Shown: positions 1 to 8,715, counted from the stretch's first letter. The stretch: DNA of 64,000 nucleotides from Hymenobacter ruricola (GCF_015694525.1 NZ_JADQDM010000001.1:434001-498000); one strand, 5' to 3'. Made by a program: numbers and translations. Notes: generated by a model not told the origin, from the letters alone.

Positions 1-1
1 A

Positions 2-754
2 ATCGACGGCCGCCGCTTCCTCACCGACCCCGTGTGGGCCGAGCGGGTGTCGCCCTCAAAGCTGGTGGGCCCGAAACGGTTTTTTGCGCCGCCGCTGCCC
101 TTGGCCGACGTGCCCGCGCTCGATGCCGTCATTCTCTCGCACGACCATTACGACCACCTCGACGAGGCTACCATCCGGACGCTGGCGCGCCGCGAAGTGC
201 CGTTCTTCTGCCCGTTGGGCGTGGGCGCGCACCTGCGCCGCTGGGGCGTGGCCCCGGCCCGCATCACCGAGTTGAACTGGTGGGAGAAGGCCGCCCTGGC
301 GCCCGATTTCACGCTGGTGGCCACGCCCGCCCGGCATTTTTCGGGCCGCGGGCTCACGCGCAACAACACGCTCTGGGCCTCGTGGTGCCTGCTGGGGCCG
401 CAGCACAAGGTGTTTTTCGGCGGCGACTCGGGCCCGTTCGAGGAAGGCTTCCGGCAGATTGGCACCGCCTTCGGCCCCTTCGATTTGACCATGCTGGAAA
501 TTGGCGCGGCCGACGCGGAATGGGCCGACATTCACATGGGCCCACTCGTGGCCTTGCAGGCGCACCGGCTGCTAGGCGGCGGGCCGCTGCTGCCGCTGCA
601 CTGGGGCACGTTCAATCTGGCCCTGCACGCCTGGCGGGCGCCGGTGCAGGAGCTCCTGGCCGAGGCCGGGCCCGAGGTGCCGCTGCTGCTGCCCGCCCCC
701 GGTCAGCGCGTCGACGTAGCCGCCGGGCCTCTCAATGCTAACTGGTGGGAATAG
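2..754 (+). CDS. MBL-fold metal-dependent hydrolase, N-terminus cut by window edge
   Basis: The frame is open from the first complete codon, so the true start lies outside the window; 250 residues are visible. The metallo-beta-lactamase signature SHDHYDHLD sits near visible residues 46-54. Later metal-ligand candidates follow in the usual order: the His of ATPARHFSGR, the Asp of FFGGDSGPF and the His of LPLHWGTF. The pattern resembles the NAPE-PLD/UlaG-like branch, which acts on phosphodiesters or lactones; the substrate cannot be told from sequence. The gene converges on the OmpA-type gene at 898, with an inverted-repeat element between them. Confidence 0.85.
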   Translation: MDGRRFLTDPVWAERVSPSKLVGPKRFFAPPLPLADVPALDAVILSHDHYDHLDEATIRTLARREVPFFCPLGVGAHLRRWGVAPARITELNWWEKAALAPDFTLVATPARHFSGRGLTRNNTLWASWCLLGPQHKVFFGGDSGPFEEGFRQIGTAFGPFDLTMLEIGAADAEWADIHMGPLVALQAHRLLGGGPLLPLHWGTFNLALHAWRAPVQELLAEAGPEVPLLLPAPGQRVDVAAGPLNANWWE

Positions 755-766
755 TATTCATAGAAA

Positions 767-866
767 AGAACGTCCTGCTGAGCTGGTCGAAGCATCTCTA
801 CCGCAGTACTAAATTTAATTAGTTGCGCGCGACAAAGAGGCTTCGACCAACTCAGCAGGACGTTCT
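767..866. repeat. Inverted-repeat element, family B (GTC..CTGAG type)
   Basis: The left arm (767-798) and right arm (836-866) are near-perfect inverted repeats, with one substitution and a small indel, around an AT-rich loop. The arm core reads CTGCTGAGCTGGTCGAAGCA. Within one arm the outer TGCT can pair with AGCA, giving a nested mini-hairpin. It fills the gap between two convergent genes and could also act as a two-way terminator. Related copies lie at 14885, 40459, 45002 and 57164. Confidence 0.85.
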
Positions 867-897
867 GGAAGGCGTTTTAAACAACTGACCAGTCTCG

Positions 898-1953
898 CTA
901 CTTTCCCGGTGCTGCCCCGGCCGGGGCCGTGCTGTTGCTGCCCAGAATCTGAAACAGCTCGTCGAGCTTCGGCGTGAGGATGATTTCGGTGCGGCGGTTC
1001 AGGGCCCTGTTCTGGGGCGTGTCGTTGGGGGCCACGGGCACGTACTGGCCGCGGCCCGACGCCGTGACCCGCTCCGACGCCACGCCGGCCGTGGTGAGCA
1101 GCCGCGCAATTTCGGTGGCGCGCAGGGCACTCAGGTCCCAGTTGTCGGCGAGGCCGGCGGTACCGCGCAGGATGGGCACGTTGTCGGTGTGGCCTTCCAC
1201 CACCACGTTCACATCCTTCTGCTCCTGTAGCACGGTGGCGAGTTTTTTCAGGGCTTCCTGGCCTTTGGGGTCCACCTTGGTCGAGCCCGATTTGAACAGC
1301 AATTGCTCCGACAGCGACACGTATACCTTGCCGTCCTTGAGCTTCACCTGCAGGTCGCTGCTGTTGAAGCTGAGCAGGGCCTTGCTCACGCGGGCTTTCA
1401 GGTCGGCCACGGCCTGGTCTTTGTCGGCCAAGGCCTTGGTGAGCTCGGTGAGGCGAGCTTCGCGGGCCTGCAGGTCGGCGGCGAGGCGGTCGTTCACGGC
1501 CTTGCTTTTTTGCAGCGTGGTTTCCAGCTCGCCCAGCTCGGCTTCGCGGCGGGCCAGGTCTTTGGCAACCTTGTTATAGTCCGACGATTTGTTGGCCAGT
1601 TCCCGGTCGCTGTTTTTGAGGAGTTTGTCGTAGCTGCTGTTCAGCTCATTGTAGAGCATGCGCGTTTTGCGGTAGGCGGCTCCGGTTTCGGCCGAGTCCG
1701 TCACGAGGCGCTTTTGGGTGAGGCGCAGCTGGGCCAGCTCGTCGGAGGCTTTCTGGAGCTCGGCGGTGGTGCTGCGCAGCTGGCGCTCAGCGGCTTCCTT
1801 GCCCTGGGCATCGGCCTGCTGGCGGGCGCTGAGGTCGTCGTATTTCTTGGCCGTCACGCAGCCGTTGAGCACCGGGGCCGCCAGCAGCAAGAGGCCCAGC
1901 AGGGTAGGGGAGAAGGTTTTCACAGGCAAAAAGAAGGCGAAGCGCCGGGCCAT
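898..1953 (-). CDS. OmpA-family lipoprotein with coiled-coil, peptidoglycan-binding C-terminus
   Basis: The 351-residue product starts with a lipoprotein signal ending in the lipobox LNGC. A long charged heptad-like region with many Ala, Glu, Lys and Leu follows, then a C-terminal OmpA-like domain. That domain has LFKSGSTKVDPKG, VVVEGHTDN and NRALNRRTEI, the usual peptidoglycan-binding signature. It probably tethers the outer membrane to the wall. The frame is open to 2040, but the extra N-terminal residues are not signal-like. ATG 1953 is preferred; a GTG about 11 codons later is also plausible. Confidence 0.88.
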   Translation of the reverse strand: MARRFAFFLPVKTFSPTLLGLLLLAAPVLNGCVTAKKYDDLSARQQADAQGKEAAERQLRSTTAELQKASDELAQLRLTQKRLVTDSAETGAAYRKTRMLYNELNSSYDKLLKNSDRELANKSSDYNKVAKDLARREAELGELETTLQKSKAVNDRLAADLQAREARLTELTKALADKDQAVADLKARVSKALLSFNSSDLQVKLKDGKVYVSLSEQLLFKSGSTKVDPKGQEALKKLATVLQEQKDVNVVVEGHTDNVPILRGTAGLADNWDLSALRATEIARLLTTAGVASERVTASGRGQYVPVAPNDTPQNRALNRRTEIILTPKLDELFQILGSNSTAPAGAAPGK

Positions 1954-2112
1954 CGGCCGCCGGACTGTCCGGCCGCGTTGGCGTAGCAAGGTAGCGCTTA
2001 ACGGGCGGCCCGGCCGCAGCAATTCGCCCAAATCGACCATTACCCCCGCTTTTCACTCCATCGCCAGGAACGTCGACCCTGCCGCGGCTTAGCCCCGGCG
2101 CGGTGTACGGCA

Positions 2113-2168
2113 GGCAAAAGGCTTCGGCCCCGCGCTGGCCGGAATGCTCGTCGCCGAAGCCTTTTGCC
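2113..2168. repeat. Perfect 16-bp hairpin in a divergent promoter region
   Basis: GGCAAAAGGCTTCGGC (2113-2128) is matched exactly by its reverse complement at 2153-2168 across a 24-nt loop. It lies between divergent genes, so a terminator role is not obvious; it may be an operator or a leader structure. It does not clearly belong to the GTAG or CTGAG repeat families in this window. Confidence 0.6.
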
Positions 2169-2255
2169 CCGGACAAAAAGGAAGCTCTTGCGTACACTAC
2201 GGCGGGCCGGCGCCACCCCGGGCCGCCGCAGTGGCAGAAGGCGGCTGGTTTGGCT

Positions 2256-2263
2256 TATCTTTG
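2256..2263 (+). promoter_or_regulatory. -7 promoter box TATCTTTG for accD
   Basis: TATCTTTG matches the Bacteroidota -7 consensus TAnnTTTG exactly. No clear -33 TTG is visible at the expected distance. The implied leader before the accD start is roughly 90 nt. Confidence 0.45.
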
Positions 2264-2361
2264 ACGCCCGGTTTTAAGTAGCCCCGGCAGGCCCGAAGCT
2301 TGTCGTCTTCCTCCCAAAAATAAAGCTAATAGCCATCAGCTAACAGCTAAAAGCTAACAAT

Positions 2362-3264
2362 ATGGCCTGGTTCAAGCGCGTAGAAAAGGGCATCGTTACC
2401 CCCACCGACCAGAAAAAAGAAACCCCCGACGGCCTGTGGCACAAGTGCCAGGAGTGCAAAACCGTGGTGACCATGGCCGAGCACAAGCGCCTGCTGTACG
2501 TGTGCGGCAACTGCAACTACCACGACCGCATCGACGCGGCTGACTACTTCGAGTTTTTGTTCGACCAGGGCCAGTTCACCGAACTTGACGCCAACCTCAC
2601 TTCCGGCGACCCGCTGCACTTCGTCGACACCAAGGAGTACCCCAAGCGGGTGGCCGCCACCGAGCGCAACACCGGCCTGAAAGACGCCGTGCGCTCGGCC
2701 CACGGCCTGTCGGCGGGCCAGCCGCTGGTGGTGGCCGCCATGGATTTCAAGTTCATTGGCGGCTCGATGGGCTCGGTGGTGGGCGAAAAAATTGCCCGCG
2801 CCATCGACTTCGCCCGCCAAAACCGGACGCCGTTTCTCATGATTTCGCGCTCGGGCGGCGCCCGCATGATGGAAGCCGGCTACTCGCTGATGCAAATGGC
2901 CAAAACTTCGGCCAAGCTGGCCCTGCTCTCCGAAGCCGGCGTGCCCTACGTGAGCCTGCTGACCGACCCCACCACGGGCGGCGTCACGGCTTCGTTTGCC
3001 ATGCTGGGCGACTTCAACATTGCCGAGCCGGGCGCGCTCATCGGGTTTGCCGGCCCGCGCGTCATCAAGGAAACCATTGGCAAGGACCTGCCCAAGGGCT
3101 TTCAGAGCGCCGAATTCGTGCTGGAGCACGGCTTTCTTGATTTCATCGTGGACCGCCGCGAGCTCAAGCAGCGCCTGGCCGATTTGCTGGGCATGCTCCA
3201 GCCCGCACCGGTAGCTGTGCCGGAGCAGCGCGAAGCCCGCCGCACCGCCCCAAAACCCCATTAG
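2362..3264 (+). CDS. accD: Acetyl-CoA carboxylase carboxyltransferase subunit beta
   Basis: The 300-residue product transfers carboxyl from biotin to acetyl-CoA with AccA, making malonyl-CoA for fatty acid synthesis in the cytoplasm. The N-terminal zinc ribbon is visible as CQEC and CGNC. The crotonase-fold core contains [39 protein letters not shown] and [18 protein letters not shown], all typical of AccD. Length and start ATG fit the family. It stands alone here, without accA, as is common in Bacteroidota. Confidence 0.97.
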   Translation: MAWFKRVEKGIVTPTDQKKETPDGLWHKCQECKTVVTMAEHKRLLYVCGNCNYHDRIDAADYFEFLFDQGQFTELDANLTSGDPLHFVDTKEYPKRVAATERNTGLKDAVRSAHGLSAGQPLVVAAMDFKFIGGSMGSVVGEKIARAIDFARQNRTPFLMISRSGGARMMEAGYSLMQMAKTSAKLALLSEAGVPYVSLLTDPTTGGVTASFAMLGDFNIAEPGALIGFAGPRVIKETIGKDLPKGFQSAEFVLEHGFLDFIVDRRELKQRLADLLGMLQPAPVAVPEQREARRTAPKPH

Positions 3265-3304
3265 ATGGTTGGAAACCGCGTTTTTTATTTTCGGCACACT
3301 TCTT

Positions 3305-3339
3305 GAAAAGCCTGTTTCCGTCACCGGAATGGGCTTTTC
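3305..3339 (+). terminator. Probable terminator downstream of accD
   Basis: GAAAAGCC (3305-3312) pairs with GGCTTTTC (3332-3339), with an inner TTCCG/CGGAA pairing. It lies 40 nt past the accD stop; the T-run is short. Confidence 0.55.
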
Positions 3340-3375
3340 CCGTATACGGCCCAACACTCACCAACTTTTCTCCTG

Positions 3376-4122
3376 ATGAACACCTCCAAATCCCTCCTCT
3401 CGGTCCTGATGGCTTTCGTGCTGCTGTTCAGCTCCTGCGCCACTTCGCAGCAAGCCAGCACCCAGCCCGACCTTTCGACGAATAACGGCACCGGCGTCCG
3501 CAAGACGGGCATGAGCAAAACCACCAAAGGCGGCCTGATTGGGGCCGGGGGCGGCGCGGCCGCTGGCGCTATCCTGGGCCGCGTGATTGGCGGCGGGGCC
3601 AAGGGCACGGCCATTGGCGCCATCATCGGCGCTGCTGCCGGTGGCACGGCCGGCGCCATCATCGGTCGCAAAATGGACAAGCAAGCCGCCGACCTGCAGA
3701 AAGACATGCAGAACGCCAAAGTGGAGCGCGTGGGCGAAGGCATCAAAATCACCTTCGACTCGGGCATTCTCTTCGACGTGAACTCGGCCTACCTGCGCCC
3801 GGCTTCCGAAGCTGACATTACCAAAATGGCCGCCGTGCTGCAGAAATACCCCGACACCAACGTGCTGATTGAAGGCCACACCGACAACACCGGCACCGAT
3901 GCCATCAACCAGCCCCTGAGCGAGCGCCGGGCCCAGGCCGTGGCCGCTTCCACCATCTCCAAGGGCGTGGCTGCGAGCCGCGTGACGGCTACCGGCTACG
4001 GCTCGACCCAGCCCGTGGCCGACAACAGCACCCCTGAAGGCAAGCAGGCCAACCGCCGCGTGGAGGTAGCCATCTACGCCAACGAGAAAATGAAGAAGGC
4101 CGCCGAAAACGGCACGCTGTAA
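3376..4122 (+). CDS. Glycine-zipper plus OmpA-domain lipoprotein
   Basis: The 248-residue protein has a lipoprotein signal ending LFSSC, then a glycine-zipper segment of GAGGGAAAGAILG-like repeats (about residues 52-95). The C-terminal OmpA domain has ITFDSGILFDVNS, VLIEGHTDNTGTD and KQANRRVEVAIYA. It probably anchors the outer membrane to peptidoglycan, with the glycine zipper inserting into or oligomerising in a membrane. It is a close paralogue of the gene at 4769, sharing the linker KMDKQAA and the stretch KVERVGEGIKITF. A strong terminator follows. Confidence 0.9.
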   Translation: MNTSKSLLSVLMAFVLLFSSCATSQQASTQPDLSTNNGTGVRKTGMSKTTKGGLIGAGGGAAAGAILGRVIGGGAKGTAIGAIIGAAAGGTAGAIIGRKMDKQAADLQKDMQNAKVERVGEGIKITFDSGILFDVNSAYLRPASEADITKMAAVLQKYPDTNVLIEGHTDNTGTDAINQPLSERRAQAVAASTISKGVAASRVTATGYGSTQPVADNSTPEGKQANRRVEVAIYANEKMKKAAENGTL

Positions 4123-4162
4123 GCTTCGCTGTCTGGGCGGTCAATGGGCCGCAGCTCAATGC

Positions 4163-4194
4163 AAAAAGGCCGCCTGCTCGGGCGGCCTTTTTTT
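4163..4194 (+). terminator. Rho-independent terminator
   Basis: AAAAAGGCCGCC pairs with GGCGGCCTTTTTTT around a short loop, right after the first glycine-zipper/OmpA gene. Strong stem and long T-run. Confidence 0.9.
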
Positions 4195-4293
4195 GTGCCC
4201 GTTGCTTTTGAAATGAGCTGATTTTGGCACAACCTACGCAAAAGTGCCTGCGTTAAAAGCCCGTTGTTTTTCAACCTTCATTCCTGATTTACC

Positions 4294-4578
4294 ATGAAAA
4301 CGTTCAAAATATATTTCCTGCTGGTGCTGGCGTTTCTGATGCTGGCCGGTTCGGCCGCGCAGGCCCAGACGACGCCCACGCCCAAAAAAGGCTGGAGCAA
4401 TAAGGCCAAAGGTGCGGCCATTGGTGGCGGCGCGGGCGCCGTGACGGGGGCAGTGCTCGGCGGCGGCAAGGGCGCCATCATCGGCGGGGCCGCCGGCGTG
4501 GTGGGCGGGGGCCTGATTGGCCGCAACAAAGACAAGAAACAAGACCCGGCCCGCTACGAGGCCTACCGTAAAAAGTAA
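4294..4578 (+). CDS. Small secreted glycine-zipper protein
   Basis: The 94-residue product has a signal peptide (to about AAQAQ). A short basic linker follows, then a single glycine-zipper hairpin rich in GGGAGAV and GGAAGVVGGG, ending in a charged tail. It corresponds to the N-terminal half of the flanking OmpA paralogues without the OmpA domain. It may oligomerise or insert in the outer membrane. It has its own terminator, so all three genes of this trio look like separate units. Confidence 0.8.
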   Translation: MKTFKIYFLLVLAFLMLAGSAAQAQTTPTPKKGWSNKAKGAAIGGGAGAVTGAVLGGGKGAIIGGAAGVVGGGLIGRNKDKKQDPARYEAYRKK

Positions 4579-4614
4579 GGCGCGCCCGGGCAATTGTGCC
4601 CCAGACAGATGATG

Positions 4615-4649
4615 AAAAAGGCCTTGCTTTTGCGGCAAGGCCTTTTTTT
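4615..4649 (+). terminator. Rho-independent terminator
   Basis: AAAAAGGCCTTGC pairs with GCAAGGCCTTTTTTT around a loop of seven bases, directly downstream of the small glycine-zipper gene. Confidence 0.9.
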
Positions 4650-4768
4650 GTGCCGCTAATGTCTCACCTCAATAGTTTGGCAAGGTGGTTGCAAATGGCG
4701 TACTTGCCGGCCCGTTGTACCAGCGGCGGCTTTTTGCTGGCATCTTTTATCCAAACCCTTTTTTAAAC

Positions 4769-5485
4769 ATGAAATTTCTTCGTTTGTCCCTCACTTTTCT
4801 GCTGGCCCTGCTGCTGTTGGTGAATAATTTTGCGCAGGCCCAAACCACCACTGTCTCGACGGATAAGCCGAAAGGCATGAGCAAAACCCTGAAGGGCGGC
4901 ATCATTGGCGGCCTGGGTGGCGCCGTGGCCGGCGGCGTGGCCGGCCGCCTGATTGGCGGCAAGTCGGGCACTGCCAAAGGCGCCATCATCGGCGCCGTGG
5001 TGGGCGGCACGGCCGGTGCCCTCATCGGCAAAAAAATGGACAAGCAAGCCGCTGAGCTGCGCCGCGACCTGGAAGGCGCCAAAGTGGAGCGCGTGGGCGA
5101 GGGCATCAAAATCACCTTCGCTTCGGGCATCCTGTTTGCCACCAACTCGTCGAGCCTGACCCCGGAAGCGGCCGGCAATATTGACCAGCTGGCCGCTACG
5201 CTGAAAAAATACGCCGACACCAACGTCGTGATTGAAGGCCACACCGATAACTCCGGTTCGGACGCCATCAACCAGCCGCTGAGCGAGCGCCGTGCCCAGG
5301 CTGTATCGAACGAAATCCAGGCCCAGGGCGTGGACGCCGCCCGCATCACGGCCACCGGCTACGGCTCGACCCAGCCCGTGGGCGATAACACCACCGCCGC
5401 TGGCAAAGCCGCCAACCGCCGCGTGGAAGTGGCCATCTACGCCAACGAGAAAATGGTGAAAGCTGCCAAGAAAGGCCAGCTCTAA
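4769..5485 (+). CDS. Glycine-zipper plus OmpA-domain outer membrane protein
   Basis: The 238-residue product starts at ATG 4769 with a signal peptide ending NFAQAQ. The open frame reaches 4685, but that extension is not signal-like. A glycine zipper (about residues 40-85) is followed by an OmpA domain with IEGHTDNSGSDAINQPLSER and NRRVEVAIYA. Unlike its paralogue at 3376 it has no lipobox Cys, so it is probably periplasmic or inserted by the zipper rather than lipidated. Confidence 0.9.
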   Translation: MKFLRLSLTFLLALLLLVNNFAQAQTTTVSTDKPKGMSKTLKGGIIGGLGGAVAGGVAGRLIGGKSGTAKGAIIGAVVGGTAGALIGKKMDKQAAELRRDLEGAKVERVGEGIKITFASGILFATNSSSLTPEAAGNIDQLAATLKKYADTNVVIEGHTDNSGSDAINQPLSERRAQAVSNEIQAQGVDAARITATGYGSTQPVGDNTTAAGKAANRRVEVAIYANEKMVKAAKKGQL

Positions 5486-5523
5486 GACCACGCCGGCGGG
5501 GTAAGAGCCGCCGGTATTCAACT

Positions 5524-5554
5524 AAAAAAGGCGACCACACTGGTCGCCTTTTTT
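5524..5554 (+). terminator. Rho-independent terminator
   Basis: AAAAAAGGCGACCA pairs with TGGTCGCCTTTTTT immediately after the third gene of the glycine-zipper trio. Confidence 0.9.
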
Positions 5555-5618
5555 GTGGTTTTTGGTCGGCGCAGGCCCGGCAAGGCAACCTTGCGGCTCG
5601 GCCGTAGGTACACCAAAA

Positions 5619-6392
5619 ATGCCTTCTCCCGACGCCACCTACGCCTCGCCAGTCGCCGAAAAGGCCTGGGCTGACCACCAGATTCTCGACCACTTCTACG
5701 GCCACCTGCCGCCCGAGCCGCGCCGCACGCCCATGCGCGAGCTGATTTCGACGGTCCTTTCGCACCGCACCACCCACGCCGACGAAGAGCTGGCCTACGA
5801 CCGCATGCTGGAAGCCTTTGGCGACTGGCCGGGCGTGCTGGCCGCGCCCACGCCGGAACTGGCCCACGCCATCCGGACCACGCGCTGGCCCGATACGCAG
5901 GCGCCGCGCATTCAGGAAATCCTGCGGCGTATTCAGGCCGAAACCGGTGGGCCGTTTGACCTGGATTTTCTGGCGGAATGGCCGGTGGACAAAGGCATGG
6001 CCTGGCTGACAGACATGCCCGGCATCGGCCTGAAAACAGCCTCGCTGCTGCTGCTGTTCAACTACCACAAGCCGGTGTTGCCAGTGGATACGCACGTGCA
6101 CCGGGTGGCGCAGCGGGTGGGATTTCTGGGCCCGAAAGTATCGGTGGAGAAAGCTCACGCGGTGCTGCTGGCGCTGCTGCCCGCCGATGGCGAGACGCTG
6201 TTCAACTTCCACAAGCACAACTACTGGCACGGACAGCAGATTTGCTTTTTCCTGAAGCCCAACTGCCCGCGCTGCCCGCTCAAAGGCTTCTGCAACTACT
6301 ATCAGGAACATTACGGCGACGCCACGGCCGAGGCGCTGGCTGCCACGCCCCAGCAGTGGGACCCCGCCGCCTGGGGCAAGCTGCCGCATTAG
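5619..6392 (+). CDS. Endonuclease III-like HhH-GPD DNA glycosylase/AP lyase
   Basis: The 257-residue protein fits base-excision repair of oxidised pyrimidines. The helix-hairpin-helix MPGIGLKTA carries the catalytic Lys (K139), and LPVDTHVHRV carries the catalytic Asp (D157). The C-terminal iron-sulfur loop has the exact C-x6-C-x2-C-x5-C spacing (CFFLKPNCPRCPLKGFC). ATG 5619 is preferred over an upstream in-frame codon at 5553, which lies in the preceding terminator. The segment LSHRTTHADE differs from the usual LSAQTTD, so it may be a divergent Nth paralogue. Confidence 0.9.
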   Translation: MPSPDATYASPVAEKAWADHQILDHFYGHLPPEPRRTPMRELISTVLSHRTTHADEELAYDRMLEAFGDWPGVLAAPTPELAHAIRTTRWPDTQAPRIQEILRRIQAETGGPFDLDFLAEWPVDKGMAWLTDMPGIGLKTASLLLLFNYHKPVLPVDTHVHRVAQRVGFLGPKVSVEKAHAVLLALLPADGETLFNFHKHNYWHGQQICFFLKPNCPRCPLKGFCNYYQEHYGDATAEALAATPQQWDPAAWGKLPH

Positions 6393-6396
6393 CTTT

Positions 6397-6464
6397 GTAG
6401 CGTGGACTCTGCGAGTCCGCGCGTTGCCCACCTTTTAAGCGCGGACTCGCAGAGTCCACGCTAC
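6397..6464. repeat. REPIN-like element, family A (GTAG head)
   Basis: Two perfect 26-nt inverted arms (6397-6422 and 6439-6464) flank a 16-nt spacer. Each arm starts at its outer end with GTAG, followed by its own hairpin CGTGGACTC/GAGTCCGCG. This is the layout of paired REP sequences (BIME/REPIN). It starts 5 nt after the stop of the endonuclease III-like gene and ends 4 nt before the radical SAM start codon, so it forms the whole intergenic region. Confidence 0.9.
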
Positions 6465-6468
6465 CGCC

Positions 6469-7452
6469 ATGCGTCTCGTCAAGCACCCCGTCCTTTGCAA
6501 TTACTACGTCACGTACCGCTGCAATGCGAAGTGCGCGTTTTGCGACATCTGGGAGAAGCCTTCGCCCTACATCACCCTGGAAGACGTGACGCAGAACCTG
6601 CGCGACCTCAAGCGGCTGGGCGTGTCGGTGATTGATTTCACGGGCGGCGAGCCGCTGCTGCACCGGCAACTGCCCGAGTTTCTGGGGCTAGCGCGGGAGA
6701 TGGGCTTCATCACCACCGTCACGACCAACGGCCTGCTCTACCCCAAAAATGCCGAAAAGCTGCGCGGCAAGGTCGACATGCTGCACTTCTCGCTCGACTC
6801 GGCCGACCGGGATACCCACGACCTGGGCCGCGGCGTGGCCTGCTACGATTTCGTGCTCGAAAGCATTCGCGTGGCCAGAGAGCTGGGCGAGCGGCCGGAC
6901 ATTCTCTTCACCGTCTTCCGCAAAAACCTCCGGGATTTGGAAGCCGTGTACCGCGACATCACCCAGCCCAACGGCCTTGTCCTCATCCTCAACCCCGCTT
7001 TTGAGTACGGCGACGTGGAAACCGGCGAGCAGCTCACGCCCGCCGAGCTGGACTACCTCTCCGCCTTCGGCAAGCGCAAGGGCGTGTATTTGAACGAAGC
7101 CTTCATCCAGCTGCGGCGCGACGGCGGCAACCACGTAGCCGCGCCCGTGTGCCGGGCCGCCAGCACCACGCTGGTCATCTCGCCCTCAAACGAACTGGTG
7201 CTGCCCTGCTACCACCTCGGCGAGCAGAAATTTCCCATCGCCGGCCAGCTGTTTGACCTATACCACGCGCCCGAAACCCAGCGCCTGGCCGCGCTGGAAG
7301 GCCGCCTGCCCGCCTGCGAGGGCTGCACCATCAACTGCTACATGCAGCCCAGCTTTGCCGTCGAAACCAGCAAATACTTCTGGCAGGCGCTGCCCAGCAC
7401 CCTCAAGTACAACTGGGAAAAAGGCACTTGGAAGCGGCTGGTAGGCGCTTAG
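6469..7452 (+). CDS. Radical SAM protein with C-terminal SPASM-like cysteines
   Basis: The 327-residue protein has the radical SAM cluster motif C18-NAK-C22-AF-C25, followed by the glycine-rich DFTGGEPLLHRQL. A second Cys set near the C-terminus (PVCRA, LPCYHLG, PACEGCTINCYMQP) looks like SPASM/twitch auxiliary cluster ligands. Such proteins modify peptides, cofactors or metabolites; no substrate peptide or partner is evident next door. Its stop codon overlaps by 4 bp the stop of the convergent gene at 7449. Confidence 0.85.
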   Translation: MRLVKHPVLCNYYVTYRCNAKCAFCDIWEKPSPYITLEDVTQNLRDLKRLGVSVIDFTGGEPLLHRQLPEFLGLAREMGFITTVTTNGLLYPKNAEKLRGKVDMLHFSLDSADRDTHDLGRGVACYDFVLESIRVARELGERPDILFTVFRKNLRDLEAVYRDITQPNGLVLILNPAFEYGDVETGEQLTPAELDYLSAFGKRKGVYLNEAFIQLRRDGGNHVAAPVCRAASTTLVISPSNELVLPCYHLGEQKFPIAGQLFDLYHAPETQRLAALEGRLPACEGCTINCYMQPSFAVETSKYFWQALPSTLKYNWEKGTWKRLVGA

Positions 7453-7943
7453 CTCGCCAAGGCCGCGCCCGGGCCGGGCACGCCCAGTTGCTGCAATGCC
7501 TGCGCCACCTCGGTGGGGCGCTGGGTGCCCAGCAGCAGGCGCTGCCCGTTTGTTAATTCCAGTTGCAGGCCCTGGTCGCCCGAGATGTTGAGGGCGCGGT
7601 TGCGGGCGCTGCCTTTCAGGCCCCAGCCGCCGTACTCGCTCAGCGGGTCGTAGGCGCGCACGTAGGCCCGGGCGATTTCGGCCCAGGACCGGGAGCGCCA
7701 CTGCCATTGCAGCGGAAACAGGCGGTAGTGGGCGCCGGCCTGGTCCAGGCGGGTTTCGAGGCGGAGCGTGAGCAGCAGGGCCACGCCGGCCAGCACCGCC
7801 GCTGCCCCCAGCGCCCCCAACCAATTGAGCGGGAAGGCGCCTTTAGGCGGCACGGCCAGGAGCAAAGCCCCTATCAGCACTATAGGCCCCAACAGCAGCG
7901 GCCACCACCGACGAATGAATACCTGACGTTCCTGAAAAAGCAT
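7449..7943 (-). CDS. Small two-helix membrane protein of unknown function
   Basis: The 164-residue product has two hydrophobic helices near the N-terminus (WWPLLLGPIVLIGALLLAV and LGALGAAAVLAGVALLLTL) and a soluble C-terminal half. That half has SWAEIARAYVRAYDP and LELTNGQRLLLGTQRP, similar in style to membrane-anchored PH-like proteins. ATG 7943 is preferred over an upstream codon at 7988. Its stop overlaps that of the radical SAM gene. I do not recognise a named family. Confidence 0.7.
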   Translation of the reverse strand: MLFQERQVFIRRWWPLLLGPIVLIGALLLAVPPKGAFPLNWLGALGAAAVLAGVALLLTLRLETRLDQAGAHYRLFPLQWQWRSRSWAEIARAYVRAYDPLSEYGGWGLKGSARNRALNISGDQGLQLELTNGQRLLLGTQRPTEVAQALQQLGVPGPGAALAS

Positions 7944-8018
7944 GGCGCAAATAAAAAAAGGATGAACACGCGGCGCAAACCGCCGCATATTTACGGCCGC
8001 ACCAGCTACTAAATCGCC

Positions 8019-8531
8019 ATGCCTGCCCTTATATTACCTGTTCACGGTATTTTTCCGCAAATTCCGGCCGACTGCTTTGTGGCCGATAACGCCACCGTCA
8101 TCGGCGACGTGGTGCTGGGCTGGAAATGCACCGTTTGGTTCACGGCCGTCATTCGGGGCGACGTGCACCGCATCCGCATCGGCGACGAAACCAACATTCA
8201 GGACGGCGCCATCCTACACTGCACCTACCAAAAAGCCCCGCTCAGCATCGGCAGCCGCGTGAGCATCGGGCACCGGGCGCTGGTGCACGGCTGCACCGTG
8301 GAGGACGACGTCCTCATCGGCATGGGCGCCATTGTGATGGACCACGCCGTGGTAGGCACCGGCTGCATCATCGCGGCGGGCGCCGTGGTGCTGGAAAACT
8401 TTGTGTGCGAGCCCGGCTTTCTCTACGCCGGCGTGCCCGCCAAAAAAATAAAGCCCGTGACAGAGGCCCAACGCGAAGGACTGCGGCGCACCGCCGCCAA
8501 CTACCAGACCTACGCCAGCTGGCTGAAGTAG
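8019..8531 (+). CDS. Gamma-carbonic anhydrase family protein (left-handed beta-helix)
   Basis: The 170-residue protein is built of hexapeptide repeats such as IGDVVLG, VSIGHRA and IGMGAIV, which form a trimeric left-handed beta-helix. Conserved residues for zinc binding and catalysis of this family are visible: RGDVHRIRIGDETNIQDGA, the His of ILHCTY, and IGHRALVHGC with two His. It could hydrate CO2 or be a PaaY-like thioesterase relative. It is transcribed away from the membrane-protein gene at 7449. Confidence 0.9.
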   Translation: MPALILPVHGIFPQIPADCFVADNATVIGDVVLGWKCTVWFTAVIRGDVHRIRIGDETNIQDGAILHCTYQKAPLSIGSRVSIGHRALVHGCTVEDDVLIGMGAIVMDHAVVGTGCIIAAGAVVLENFVCEPGFLYAGVPAKKIKPVTEAQREGLRRTAANYQTYASWLK

Positions 8532-8715
8532 CCCGCATTTGTAAAGTCCTTGATTTTCGCGCGGTTTTCAGCTTAATTTTCTAAAAATCAGATTATTAAT
8601 TTAGTAATTATAAAATTATGCTGCTTTGTTAAGGTCTGATAAAGCTGCATTTATACTTGTAAGCTGGTTGCTTCAGGGAGGTACTTCGCAGGGCATTACA
8701 TTGTACAAGCGCTTT

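Larger units (their letters stand above)
1954..2361. other. Divergent intergenic region between the OmpA lipoprotein and accD
   Basis: This 408-bp gap between divergent genes holds no convincing gene. It contains a perfect 16-bp hairpin (2113-2128 with 2153-2168) and a -7-like box at 2256-2263 facing accD. It is GC-rich up to about 2250, then becomes AT-richer in the accD leader. Confidence 0.6.
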
